Below, in pieces: positions 5,435 to 11,704 of a stretch of DNA of 12,247 nucleotides. The position numbers and the translations under genes were made by a program. Position 1 is the stretch's first letter. Each line of letters opens with the position of its first letter. Origin of the DNA: Planctomycetota bacterium (GTDB lineage: Bacteria; Planctomycetota; Phycisphaerae; Sedimentisphaerales; Anaerobacaceae); NCBI GenBank assembly GCA_017885385.1, contig JAFNGF010000135.1, positions 10,726 to 22,972 on the forward strand, in the 5' to 3' direction. Under the pieces are notes generated by a model that had not been told where the DNA came from, searched no databases, and saw nothing but the letters and a program-made list of their open reading frames with translations.

Positions 5435-7174
5435 ATGGAAATCAAAAAGGGAATAGCTGTCTCGCCTGGCATCTCTATCGCCAAGTCGCTGATCATTGAC
5501 TCCGAAGATTATCGCATTCCCCGTCGTTCAATAGAGCCCGCGCAGCGCATGGCGGAGATCCAGCGGGTCAGGACCGCTTTTCAAGACGCCGCCCGCCAGT
5601 TGGGGCAGCTTGAATCAGCACAGGAGCGGACCGATGGCGGCAAAATAAAGGATATTTTCGCTGTACATTTACGTTTCTTGCGGGATAAAAGCCTGCGCAG
5701 TAAAATCAGGGGCGTAATTACCACCGATCTGGTGACGGCCGAGTACGCCGTCTCAACGGTGCTGCGCGAGATTGCGTCGCATTTTACCAACGCAAAAGAC
5801 CCCTATATCAGCGAGCGGGCGGCGGATATTTACGACATCGAAAGACGTTTGCTCAAGCAGCTTCTCGGTCGAAGGCGCGAGGATGTTGAGCATTTAAGCC
5901 AAGAGGTGACGATCGTTGCTCGAGAGCTGAGTCCCACTCAGACTGCCGGCTTTGACAAAAAATACGTCAAAGGGATTGCCACCGATGCAGGCGGAAGGAC
6001 CAGTCACACTGCAATTGTCGCCCGGTCTTTAGGCATCCCCGCCGTTATGGCGCTGGAGGACCTGACCGAAATCGTCCGCGGCGGCGATACCATCATTGTC
6101 GACGGCAATCGTGGTATTGTTATTGTCAATCCGGATGAGGAAACGATCCGGCAGTGTGAAAGATACGGCCGCGAGCTCACAGAGCTTGAGCATAAGCTTG
6201 ATGCGATAAAAGAAAAGCCTGCCGAGACTCGCGACGGCGTAAAAATCACCCTGTTGGGCAATATCGAGTTTCCGAGTGAGGCCGAGATAGTTCTGCAGAA
6301 AGGTGGAGAGGGCATAGGTTTATACCGGACCGAGTTTTTGTACCTCAACCGGCCCACCGAGCCTACGGAACAGGAGCATTACGAAGCCTATGCTAAAACC
6401 GCGCAGGTTCTTATGCAGCGGCCGCTTGTAATAAGGACGGTCGACCTCGGGGCAGATAAGTATACTCAAAGTAAGCGCTTCGCACCCGAGCCGAACCCAT
6501 TCTTGGGGCTAAGGTCCATCAGGTTTTCCCTGCAGAACCTTACAATGTTCAAAACGCAGCTTCGCGCAATCCTGCGGGCATCGGTGCTCGGCAGGGTTAA
6601 GGTAATGTTTCCGCTGATCACAAATCTGCAGGAGATGATGCAGGCCAAGATGATTTTGCGCGATGTTATGGACGACCTTGATGAAGAGTCCATAGCGTAT
6701 AATAGAGATATTGAGGTGGGCATAATGATTGAAACGCCCTCCGCGGCGCTGATGGCTTCCGCGCTGGCAAGAGGCGCTGATTTCTTTAGTATCGGAACAA
6801 ACGACCTTACGCAATATACTCTTGCCGTCGACAGAGGCAATGAGCTGGTTTCGACGTTGTACTCAGCAGCCGACCCGGCGGTGCTCTATCTTATCAAGGC
6901 GGTCATCCAGGATGCGCACAAAGCGCAGATTGATGTCGCGGTTTGCGGAGAAATGGCTTCGGAGCCGGAGCATATTATGCTGCTTCTGGGTATGGGCGTC
7001 AGAACCTTGTCGCTCACTTCGCCCATGATACCGGAGATAAAGCAGATTATTCGCTCGGTTACCATCGAAGATTGCAACAATGTCGCAAGAAAGGTGCTGG
7101 GCATGAGTTCTGAGCGGCAGGTTTCAAATTACTTACGTGACGCCACCAGGAAGATTCTGCCCGAAGCATTTTAA
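5435..7174 (+). CDS. ptsI: Phosphoenolpyruvate-protein phosphotransferase (PTS enzyme I)
   Basis: Enzyme I takes phosphate from phosphoenolpyruvate and gives it to HPr; it is cytoplasmic and dimeric. The 579-residue length is the normal stand-alone form, with no GAF domain as in PtsP. The parts in order are an N-terminal GIAVSPGISIAKS, the phospho-histidine loop TDAGGRTSHTAIVARSLGIP (His191), the PEP-binding GEGIGLYRTEFLYLNR (Arg298) and RTVDLGADK (Arg334). MFPLITNLQEM, IMIETPSAAL, FSIGTNDLTQYTLAVDR and CGEMASEP (Cys504, the catalytic acid) complete it. All key residues are present. The ATG at 5435 follows ptsH by 12 nt. The TAA (7172-7174) directly touches the stop of the convergent MBL gene, and there is no terminator hairpin between them. 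Confidence 0.97.
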   Translation: MEIKKGIAVSPGISIAKSLIIDSEDYRIPRRSIEPAQRMAEIQRVRTAFQDAARQLGQLESAQERTDGGKIKDIFAVHLRFLRDKSLRSKIRGVITTDLVTAEYAVSTVLREIASHFTNAKDPYISERAADIYDIERRLLKQLLGRRREDVEHLSQEVTIVARELSPTQTAGFDKKYVKGIATDAGGRTSHTAIVARSLGIPAVMALEDLTEIVRGGDTIIVDGNRGIVIVNPDEETIRQCERYGRELTELEHKLDAIKEKPAETRDGVKITLLGNIEFPSEAEIVLQKGGEGIGLYRTEFLYLNRPTEPTEQEHYEAYAKTAQVLMQRPLVIRTVDLGADKYTQSKRFAPEPNPFLGLRSIRFSLQNLTMFKTQLRAILRASVLGRVKVMFPLITNLQEMMQAKMILRDVMDDLDEESIAYNRDIEVGIMIETPSAALMASALARGADFFSIGTNDLTQYTLAVDRGNELVSTLYSAADPAVLYLIKAVIQDAHKAQIDVAVCGEMASEPEHIMLLLGMGVRTLSLTSPMIPEIKQIIRSVTIEDCNNVARKVLGMSSERQVSNYLRDATRKILPEAF

Positions 7175-8071
7175 TTAGTGCATGGTGGCTGGCCATAGTT
7201 TTCCGGGAATACCGATCCTGCCCACACCAATTGGGACGAAGTCTTCGCGGTATTCCTGTTTGAATAGCTCGATGGGCCTCTCGCCGGTACAATGACTCGG
7301 CCCAACCTTCCGCACGCCTAAATCTCTAAGCTGCTGAATGATTCTTTGGATTTGAGAATCGGACAAACCCAGGAGATGAAATCCGCCAAGGACAAGGTAC
7401 ACATCCTTGTTGAGTGTTTGTTTGGCTTTTTTAACAATCTCAACGATGCCGGGGTGAGCACAACCTGTGACCACGACCAGTCCCTCAGTGGTGTCCAGCA
7501 CCAAGGACTGTTCGACATTGCCCTTGAACGTTGAATCCGTCAAGTGGACCCCTTCGCAGATCTGCAAGGCGTTGTCCGGCATCTGAATCTTTGCTCCACG
7601 CGATTCTACGCCTTGGACAAGCTTTGCTGAAGCGGTGCTCGGCAAGTACACCAAGGCATTGCTGTGCCTGCCTAGAAATGAGTACAGACCAACAGTATGG
7701 TCGGGATGGTCGTGCGAAATCACGACCAGATTGACGTCTTGGGCACGGACCTGCAGCTTGTCCATGTTCTCCAGCAGAAGGTCTGCGTTTGCCCCGGTAT
7801 CGAAGAGAATGCACTTCTCAGTGCCCGTAATAATGCACGAGAACCCCCAGCCCGTCCTACATCGCTCGGACAGGGTATAATTGTCATAGAGAACGGTGAT
7901 TTGTATCGCTCTGCTGCCGGCTTTCGGACCGGCGGGCTGGTTGGCTGTTGCTACCTCGGCCTGCCGATGCCCGTTTGCACATCCGGCGGTCAAGAGACAG
8001 CCAGTGAGTACTTCAGCGACAAGAATAATGACACGTGCTCTGCAGAATAGGTTGTGAATTGTCCTTGCCAT
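7175..8071 (-). CDS. MBL-fold metallohydrolase lipoprotein (DHPS-like MBL group)
   Basis: A 298-residue probable lipoprotein. The N-terminus has a basic start, a hydrophobic stretch and a lipobox LLTAGC (Cys31), followed by a polar linker. The enzyme domain begins near ITVLYDNYTL (58) and has the metal motif SHDHPDH (His120, His122, Asp124, His125), GCAHPGIV (His206), GGFHL (His232) and PSHCTG (His260). The spacing resembles the MBL group that includes methanopterin-pathway 'DHPS-like' proteins such as those with a TGCAHPG motif. The actual substrate is unknown, and such proteins are often over-annotated. AAAGGAG (8078-8084) 6 nt before ATG 8071 supports the start. It is the last gene of the minus-strand accessory zone, and its start lies about 30 nt after the TTATATGGTTTCCGC motif at 8101. 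Confidence 0.88.
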   Translation of the reverse strand: MARTIHNLFCRARVIILVAEVLTGCLLTAGCANGHRQAEVATANQPAGPKAGSRAIQITVLYDNYTLSERCRTGWGFSCIITGTEKCILFDTGANADLLLENMDKLQVRAQDVNLVVISHDHPDHTVGLYSFLGRHSNALVYLPSTASAKLVQGVESRGAKIQMPDNALQICEGVHLTDSTFKGNVEQSLVLDTTEGLVVVTGCAHPGIVEIVKKAKQTLNKDVYLVLGGFHLLGLSDSQIQRIIQQLRDLGVRKVGPSHCTGERPIELFKQEYREDFVPIGVGRIGIPGKLWPATMH

Positions 8072-8100
8072 TGTCTACTCCTTTCCCACCGAACTAGTGA

Positions 8101-8120
8101 TTATATGGTTTCCGCTTAAC
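8101..8120. repeat. TTATATGGTTTCCGC motif, copy 3
   Basis: ttatatggtttccgcttaac, preceded by 'acta', is the third copy of a motif also found at 8609 and 10733. Its last seven bases read GTTAAGC on the minus strand, a perfect fit to the attC core GTTRRRY. Confidence 0.75.
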
Positions 8121-8174
8121 GAAAAGGTCATCGGCGCCACGTATGCGGCGAGCGAGTGAAACGCATTGTAATGT
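8114..8174 (-). other. attC-like hairpin after the four-helix membrane gene (candidate)
   Basis: Starting 5 nt after the stop of the membrane gene on the same strand, 61 bases end in GTTAAGC (matches GTTRRRY) and begin with ACATTAC (5 of 7 to RYYYAAC). The middle folds as TCA-c-TCG-(c)-t-CGCC, loop gcatacgt, GGCG-(c)-CGA-TGA. That is ten pairs interrupted by single-base bulges, as in integron attC sites. Size, position and orientation fit a cassette recombination site. The poor 5' box and the absence of an integrase keep this tentative. Confidence 0.35.
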
Positions 8175-8179
8175 GGCCC

Positions 8180-8551
8180 TTACTCTGCTTTTGCAGTTCT
8201 GGCCGCCACTCTATTCGCAATCGTTGCGGCAAGGAAACCCGCAATTGTCCGGACGATTATCGGTTCAACCAGACCTGTGGATATTCCGGTAAGCCTGCCG
8301 CCCACTATAGTGAGACTCAAAGTCAGAATACTTGTCAGGATTACCAAAATAACGAATTCCTTAGGCCGGCGATAACCGGAAATCAATGCGGCCAACGTGG
8401 GCGGGACCGTTAAGATGATCGGCGCTATTACCCCGTTGTCATGGGGCACTCTCAGGCCGCCGACGATGATTAATCCAGCTTCAACTGCCAAGGAGACGCC
8501 CGTATAGATAATCGCAAGCGCCCAAGGTTTTCTTCTGATTGTCACGATCAT
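8180..8551 (-). CDS. Small four-helix membrane protein of unknown function
   Basis: A 123-residue hydrophobic protein with no family that I recognise. Four probable membrane helices are visible: AIIYTGVSLAVEAGLIIVGG (13-32), APIILTVPPTLAALISG (43-59), FVILVILTSILTLSLTIVGG (66-85) and IIVRTIAGFLAATIANRVA (98-116). A basic loop (GYRRPKE) lies between helices 2 and 3, and the tail is basic (ARTAKAE). The ATG at 8551 lacks a good ribosome site, so expression may depend on other signals or a later start. It is bounded on both sides by the TTATATGGTTTCCGC motif (8101 and 8609), and a candidate attC-like hairpin directly follows its stop, as if it were a single-gene cassette. Confidence 0.6.
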   Translation of the reverse strand: MIVTIRRKPWALAIIYTGVSLAVEAGLIIVGGLRVPHDNGVIAPIILTVPPTLAALISGYRRPKEFVILVILTSILTLSLTIVGGRLTGISTGLVEPIIVRTIAGFLAATIANRVAARTAKAE

Positions 8552-8587
8552 TCCGAAAAGTCAGAGCCGCGCATCGCTTCACTTGAA

Positions 8588-8628
8588 GGCAACCACATGA
8601 CTATTTGTTTATATGGTTTCCGCATTAA
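8588..8628. repeat. TTATATGGTTTCCGC motif, copy 2, with inverted partner
   Basis: The motif at 8609-8628 (ttatatggtttccgcattaa) has an inverted partner at 8588-8598: GGCAACCACAT matches the complement of ATATGGTTTCC (8611-8621) at 9 of 11 positions, across a 12-nt loop. The terminal core is altered (GCATTAAAA instead of GCATAAC), so this copy has lost the attC-like box. It lies 37 nt upstream of the start of the small membrane gene. Confidence 0.65.
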
Positions 8629-8643
8629 AATCGATAATTGATA

Positions 8644-8700
8644 GCCGTCACCGTTTTCTGCGCATGTCCCCAGCGGCCGATGGCTGTCCCCTATTATTCC
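8644..8700. repeat. Direct repeat copy A (ACCGTTTTC...CCCTATTATTCC)
   Basis: gtcaccgttttctgcgcatg followed by tccccagc...gatggctg and tcccctattattcc closely matches 9589-9646. On the minus strand it reads GGAATAATAGGGGACAGCC, a dispersed element often met in environmental genomes, sometimes together with REP-associated transposases (from memory). The two copies are in the same orientation and bracket the 8756-9583 gene. Confidence 0.75.
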
Positions 8701-8755
8701 AAAGATTGCCCGGCATTGCAACAGACTTGACTGGCGTGGACAATAGGCTACAGTT

Positions 8756-9583
8756 GTGCTGGCTATGTCAAGAAACAGCACATTGGCACCCACGCTGCTG
8801 ACCATTGTAGCGGGCTGGGGCATTGTTGCCACCACCGTCGTTGTGTTTTTAGTTTACCGCAACGAGACCGATCCCGATAAAAGGGCCATTCTCACTATGG
8901 GGGTTAGTCTGATCTTTATCTGGTGCGTGCTCGGCGGGATTGCCATGCGTCTGGCGCGAGATCGCCTGGTCCGATTGGCGCGAATGCTCAACATCGACTG
9001 GCGGGTCCGCTTTGTCCTGTTATGCATTGCGATGGCCATGCTGGAAGAGGCGGTCACCACGTCGCTGACCAACGCCGCACCGCTGTTCGGCGGCGTCACC
9101 GATGCAGCCAGAATCACGGCTTCTAAAAACTACCTGGAGGTCGTTCTCTTTCACAGTGTCATTGCCTTTGTTCCGATGTTCATCTGCTGGGGCTGGCTAT
9201 TGCACCGGTACGCCTTTACGCCGGCAGAAGTCGTGCTGCTGTTTGGCCTGAATGGCACGCTCGCCGAGACCCTGTCGTTCGGGCCGCAGAATCTGCTGCA
9301 GGTCGGGATGTGGGTGTATGTCTATGGCCTGATGGTATATCTGCCCGCTCATACCGCCCCGACGGATCGCAGCGCAAGGCCTGTGCATCTGCGGCATTGG
9401 ATATTGGCTGCATTTCTTCCTTTGGTGTTTGTCATTCCGCTGGCCGTATTCGTTGTGGTAAGAATACTACTATTCATCTGGCATGGTGTCAGCAAAGCCT
9501 TCAGGCTGCGTCATTCGGGCACGGCGATAAATGCGCCCGAACATCGAAACTCCAGTTCGCGGCCTACCAGCGACCGCCAGTAG
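8756..9583 (+). CDS. Polytopic membrane protein of unknown function with EE, H and N motifs
   Basis: A 275-residue protein with about six to seven hydrophobic segments, the only plus-strand gene in the accessory zone. The start is GTG 8756, or ATG 8765 three codons later; neither has a strong ribosome site. Inside the membrane part lie MAMLEEAVTT (Glu97, Glu98), VLFHSVIAF (His133) and LLFGLNGTLAETLSFG (Asn166, Glu171). The order Glu-Glu, then F..H-like, then N/E recalls CPBP/ABI intramembrane proteases (EExxxR, FxxxH, HxxxN). However, the arginine of the first motif and the last histidine are missing, so I do not assign that family. The tail is polar, ending HRNSSSRPTSDRQ. It is flanked by direct repeats (8644-8700 and 9585-9646), with the second beginning 2 nt after the stop. 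Confidence 0.6.
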   Translation: MLAMSRNSTLAPTLLTIVAGWGIVATTVVVFLVYRNETDPDKRAILTMGVSLIFIWCVLGGIAMRLARDRLVRLARMLNIDWRVRFVLLCIAMAMLEEAVTTSLTNAAPLFGGVTDAARITASKNYLEVVLFHSVIAFVPMFICWGWLLHRYAFTPAEVVLLFGLNGTLAETLSFGPQNLLQVGMWVYVYGLMVYLPAHTAPTDRSARPVHLRHWILAAFLPLVFVIPLAVFVVVRILLFIWHGVSKAFRLRHSGTAINAPEHRNSSSRPTSDRQ

Positions 9584-9584
9584 A

Positions 9585-9646
9585 GACAGTAACCGTTTTC
9601 TTTTCACTGTCCCAAGCCATTGATAGTTGGCTGGCCCTATTATTCC
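9585..9646. repeat. Direct repeat copy B (ACCGTTTTC...CCCTATTATTCC)
   Basis: This repeats 8644-8700 with scattered substitutions and a few extra bases: AACCGTTTTC, CTGTCCCAAGCC, GATAG, GGCTGGCCCTATTATTCC. A further ctattattcc follows as a short duplication (to 9656) and runs into the end of the next minus-strand gene. Confidence 0.75.
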
Positions 9647-9654
9647 TATTATTC

Positions 9655-10695
9655 CTAAATATATCCGTAGCCGACGAGAATTCTTAAGGTATCAATACCA
9701 TCCAAGGTACAATAATAACTTGTTGAGTATGGTCTACTAGCGAAAGCATCGAGGTGATGAGTAATTTCAGCAGTAATATAATGACAATGCTGTACGATAT
9801 GAATATCTGCTGGCTCCTCAAAGAGTCTTACTATTTGATCGCCATTGGCCCCTAAATCCTTTAATGTAAGACTATGGAACTTAGACGGTCCCTTGAAAAG
9901 AAAGGCTGCTGATGCTCTTACACCTTTGATATGAATGTGTGTTGTAAACAAATCAGACTTCTCACCGCCCCAGTCTTTCGGTACATTTCCTTCATTTAAC
10001 AATTCAGCAAACATTTTCTTAACTTGTTGTTCTGGTATATTTTTGAGTCGATTGATATCCCATTTTTGTGCGTCTATTGATTCCATTTTGGAAAACTCAT
10101 CGATATCTTCAGAGAATATACGCTGCTCATTTTTCGAGTATAAAAATAGATCTGATTCTCCCCCATAGATTCGATCCCCTATGATGAGTGGCCTAAGCAA
10201 TATAGATTTTGCTTGCACTTCTTCGACGATAGCGAGCATAAATCTTGTTGCCTTACCAGATAAGCGATTGGTAGCGCTTGAACATGTAAAATGCTCTGGG
10301 CTGAATTGTCCTTTTACTTCAAGATCTTCGAATTCTGTTAATCTTGTATGAAACTCTGCATAGGATTTCGTTCCTTTGCGTTCTTTATTGAGTGCAGCAG
10401 ATGATCCTCTAAAATAAAAATGTCTATGAAACGTCACTAATATGCCTGGCTCGATTTGTCGTGATAATAATAACTGCTCTAATGGAGCTATGCTTTGTTT
10501 GCGAATAAGGTTAAGCGCATAGTCAGTTAGTTCTTTTTGCATCATCAAATTTCGATGAAAGGAATCTAAATTTGGGGCATATTCAATTTGATTTTTGAAC
10601 CTCTTTGCATGTGTCAAGTCCATTAACGAGACTATACTCTGAATATGAAGAAAATAAGGTACAATTGAATAAGTTGGTATTACAATTGATGTCAT
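9655..10695 (-). CDS. AT-rich accessory protein with nuclease-like C-terminal motifs, unknown function
   Basis: A 346-residue soluble protein, clearly richer in A and T than its neighbours. The C-terminal third contains WGGEKSDLF (Glu245, Asp248), then an amphipathic strand SAAFLFKGP (Lys268), then DLGANGDQIVRLFEEPADIH (Asp286, Gln287), then VQHCHYIT and CTLDGIDTLRIL. The E..D...(strand) K pattern followed by GDQ resembles PD-(D/E)XK-like folds, and I recall similar 'AFxFKGP...LGKNGDQIDRLFxEPAD' proteins scattered through bacteria without assigned function. The nuclease idea is inference, and the acidic residue normally before the lysine is absent. YGGESDLF (177-184) partly echoes WGGEKSDLF. 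No ribosome site precedes ATG 10695; a TATAAT lies 4 nt upstream of it. The gene begins 38 nt past motif copy 1. Confidence 0.72.
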   Translation of the reverse strand: MTSIVIPTYSIVPYFLHIQSIVSLMDLTHAKRFKNQIEYAPNLDSFHRNLMMQKELTDYALNLIRKQSIAPLEQLLLSRQIEPGILVTFHRHFYFRGSSAALNKERKGTKSYAEFHTRLTEFEDLEVKGQFSPEHFTCSSATNRLSGKATRFMLAIVEEVQAKSILLRPLIIGDRIYGGESDLFLYSKNEQRIFSEDIDEFSKMESIDAQKWDINRLKNIPEQQVKKMFAELLNEGNVPKDWGGEKSDLFTTHIHIKGVRASAAFLFKGPSKFHSLTLKDLGANGDQIVRLFEEPADIHIVQHCHYITAEITHHLDAFASRPYSTSYYCTLDGIDTLRILVGYGYI

Positions 10696-10732
10696 TTTAT
10701 TATAGTTAGCTAATCAAAGATATAACTATTGT

Positions 10733-10752
10733 TTATATGGTTTCCGCATAAC
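10733..10752. repeat. TTATATGGTTTCCGC motif, copy 1
   Basis: ttatatggtttccgcataac is the same motif as at 8609 and 8101. It shares 'actattgtt'-like bases on its left with copy 2 and 'aaaatcga' on its right. On the minus strand it contains GTTATGC (6 of 7 to GTTRRRY). Confidence 0.75.
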
Positions 10753-10809
10753 AAAAATCGAACCGTTGTTGCGAATGCAGCGTACCTTTGAGCGAAATGT
10801 TTGTTTAAC
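10746..10809 (-). other. attC-like hairpin after the response-regulator gene (candidate)
   Basis: Beginning 11 nt after the stop of the response-regulator gene and in its orientation, a 64-base element starts with GTTAAAC (6 of 7 to RYYYAAC) and ends in GTTATGC (6 of 7 to GTTRRRY). The arms fold as AACAAACAT-[TT]-CG against CG-ATTTTTGTT: ten pairs with one mismatch and a two-base bulge. Length, location and bulged stem fit an integron attC site. The inner stem is weak and no integrase is visible. Confidence 0.4.
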
Positions 10810-10820
10810 TCCATATATAT

Positions 10821-11525
10821 TTAATCTTTAAGCCTGATCTTTGTCTTTAGCTTTGCCAATTGTGCTGAGATTCTCTGTATGCGGTCAATTGGGATCATTA
10901 GGAGAATGAAAAGTACTATAAAAACAAACGTAATCTCTAAACCACTTTTTACTAGACCGAACCTGAAAAGCAAACAGACCGCAGCGATTGATAACGTAAT
11001 ATAGACGCTCTTCGTAATGATCTCTGCTCTGTAGTTCCGGGTTTTCCATCTGGCATTTTCAGACTCGAGCTTATCGACTTCGATCGTGAGTTTTTCGGTA
11101 CGATGGATGAGCTTGTCAACAACAGGAGTTGTGTCGGATACACGAAGGTTCAGGGTCTTCTCCACTAATATGTATTTTCTAATACGTTCAGCCATTTCTT
11201 CAGGCAGCATATCCAACTTGTGAACGAAATCGCAAGCACCACTCTTGATACAACGAATCGCTGTATCACTGTAATCTAAGTAAGCCGAATACATCACGAC
11301 CCTGGTCTCTATTTCGCGTTTCTTAAGTTCCTCTAGTACCTCAAATCCATCCAGCACGGGGATCTTAATATCAAGAAGCACAAGATCAGGCCGGATCCTG
11401 GCGGCGGTCTCAACTGCTGTACGTCCATCAGATGCGGTAAAGACCTCGAATCCAAAATCGGCATATATGATTCCCATTAATTCCGCATTCTCGTCATCTA
11501 CAATCAGTAGTTTATCTTTTAGCAT
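10821..11525 (-). CDS. Membrane-anchored response regulator (receiver, coiled coil, two TM helices)
   Basis: A 234-residue protein from ATG 11525, chosen for GGAG at 11535-11538. The frame is open to ATG 11540 and GTG 11570. Residues 5-120 form a standard receiver: LLIVDDE (Asp10, Asp11), phospho-acceptor Asp52 in LVLLDIKIP, Ser80 in VVMYSA and Lys103 in FVHK. Residues about 137-163 are heptad-like and charged (HRTEKLTIEVDKLESENARW), so a coiled coil is likely. Two hydrophobic helices follow, VYITLSIAAVCLLFRFGLV (174-192) and LEITFVFIVLFILLMIPI (196-213), with a basic cytoplasmic tail. There is no DNA-binding or enzymatic output domain. A partner histidine kinase is not in the window. It may deliver phosphorylation signals to a membrane complex; that is inference. 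Confidence 0.85.
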   Translation of the reverse strand: MLKDKLLIVDDENAELMGIIYADFGFEVFTASDGRTAVETAARIRPDLVLLDIKIPVLDGFEVLEELKKREIETRVVMYSAYLDYSDTAIRCIKSGACDFVHKLDMLPEEMAERIRKYILVEKTLNLRVSDTTPVVDKLIHRTEKLTIEVDKLESENARWKTRNYRAEIITKSVYITLSIAAVCLLFRFGLVKSGLEITFVFIVLFILLMIPIDRIQRISAQLAKLKTKIRLKD

Positions 11526-11572
11526 ACTTGATTTCTCCATCACTAAACCATGTGAGTTACCGGCCCTCACTT

Positions 11573-11675
11573 CTTCGCTTTGCGAAGCAAATCATTGGGA
11601 GTCACGTTCAGCCAGTTTATCCTGCATAGCGTCGCCCGCCTTTGCGAAGCGCTCCAGCGAAGCAAGGTGCGAAGC
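11573..11675. repeat. GCGAAGC repeat cluster with hairpin
   Basis: Four direct copies of GCGAAGC occur at 11582, 11644, 11657 and 11669. The first is the right arm of a perfect CTTCGC-ttt-GCGAAG hairpin (11573-11587). The stretch between GH16 and the response regulator also holds gtcgcccgcctttgcgaagc, which resembles a dispersed repeat seen in planctomycete-like genomes (from memory). No gene is evident here. Confidence 0.55.
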
Positions 11676-11704
11676 AAGGATGGTTCGGTCTGCTTGTTCA
11701 CAAG

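Noticed and set aside
7697..8050. 117-codon plus-strand frame opposite the MBL lipoprotein
   Set aside because: The opposite strand carries the full MBL motif set, a lipobox and a good ribosome site. This frame has none.
8548..8835. 95-codon minus-strand frame overlapping the small membrane gene by 4 nt
   Set aside because: It translates the direct repeat and the TTATATGGTTTCCGC motif (GIIGDS, MRKPYKQ) and overlaps the start of the 8756 gene. It looks like repeat, not a gene.
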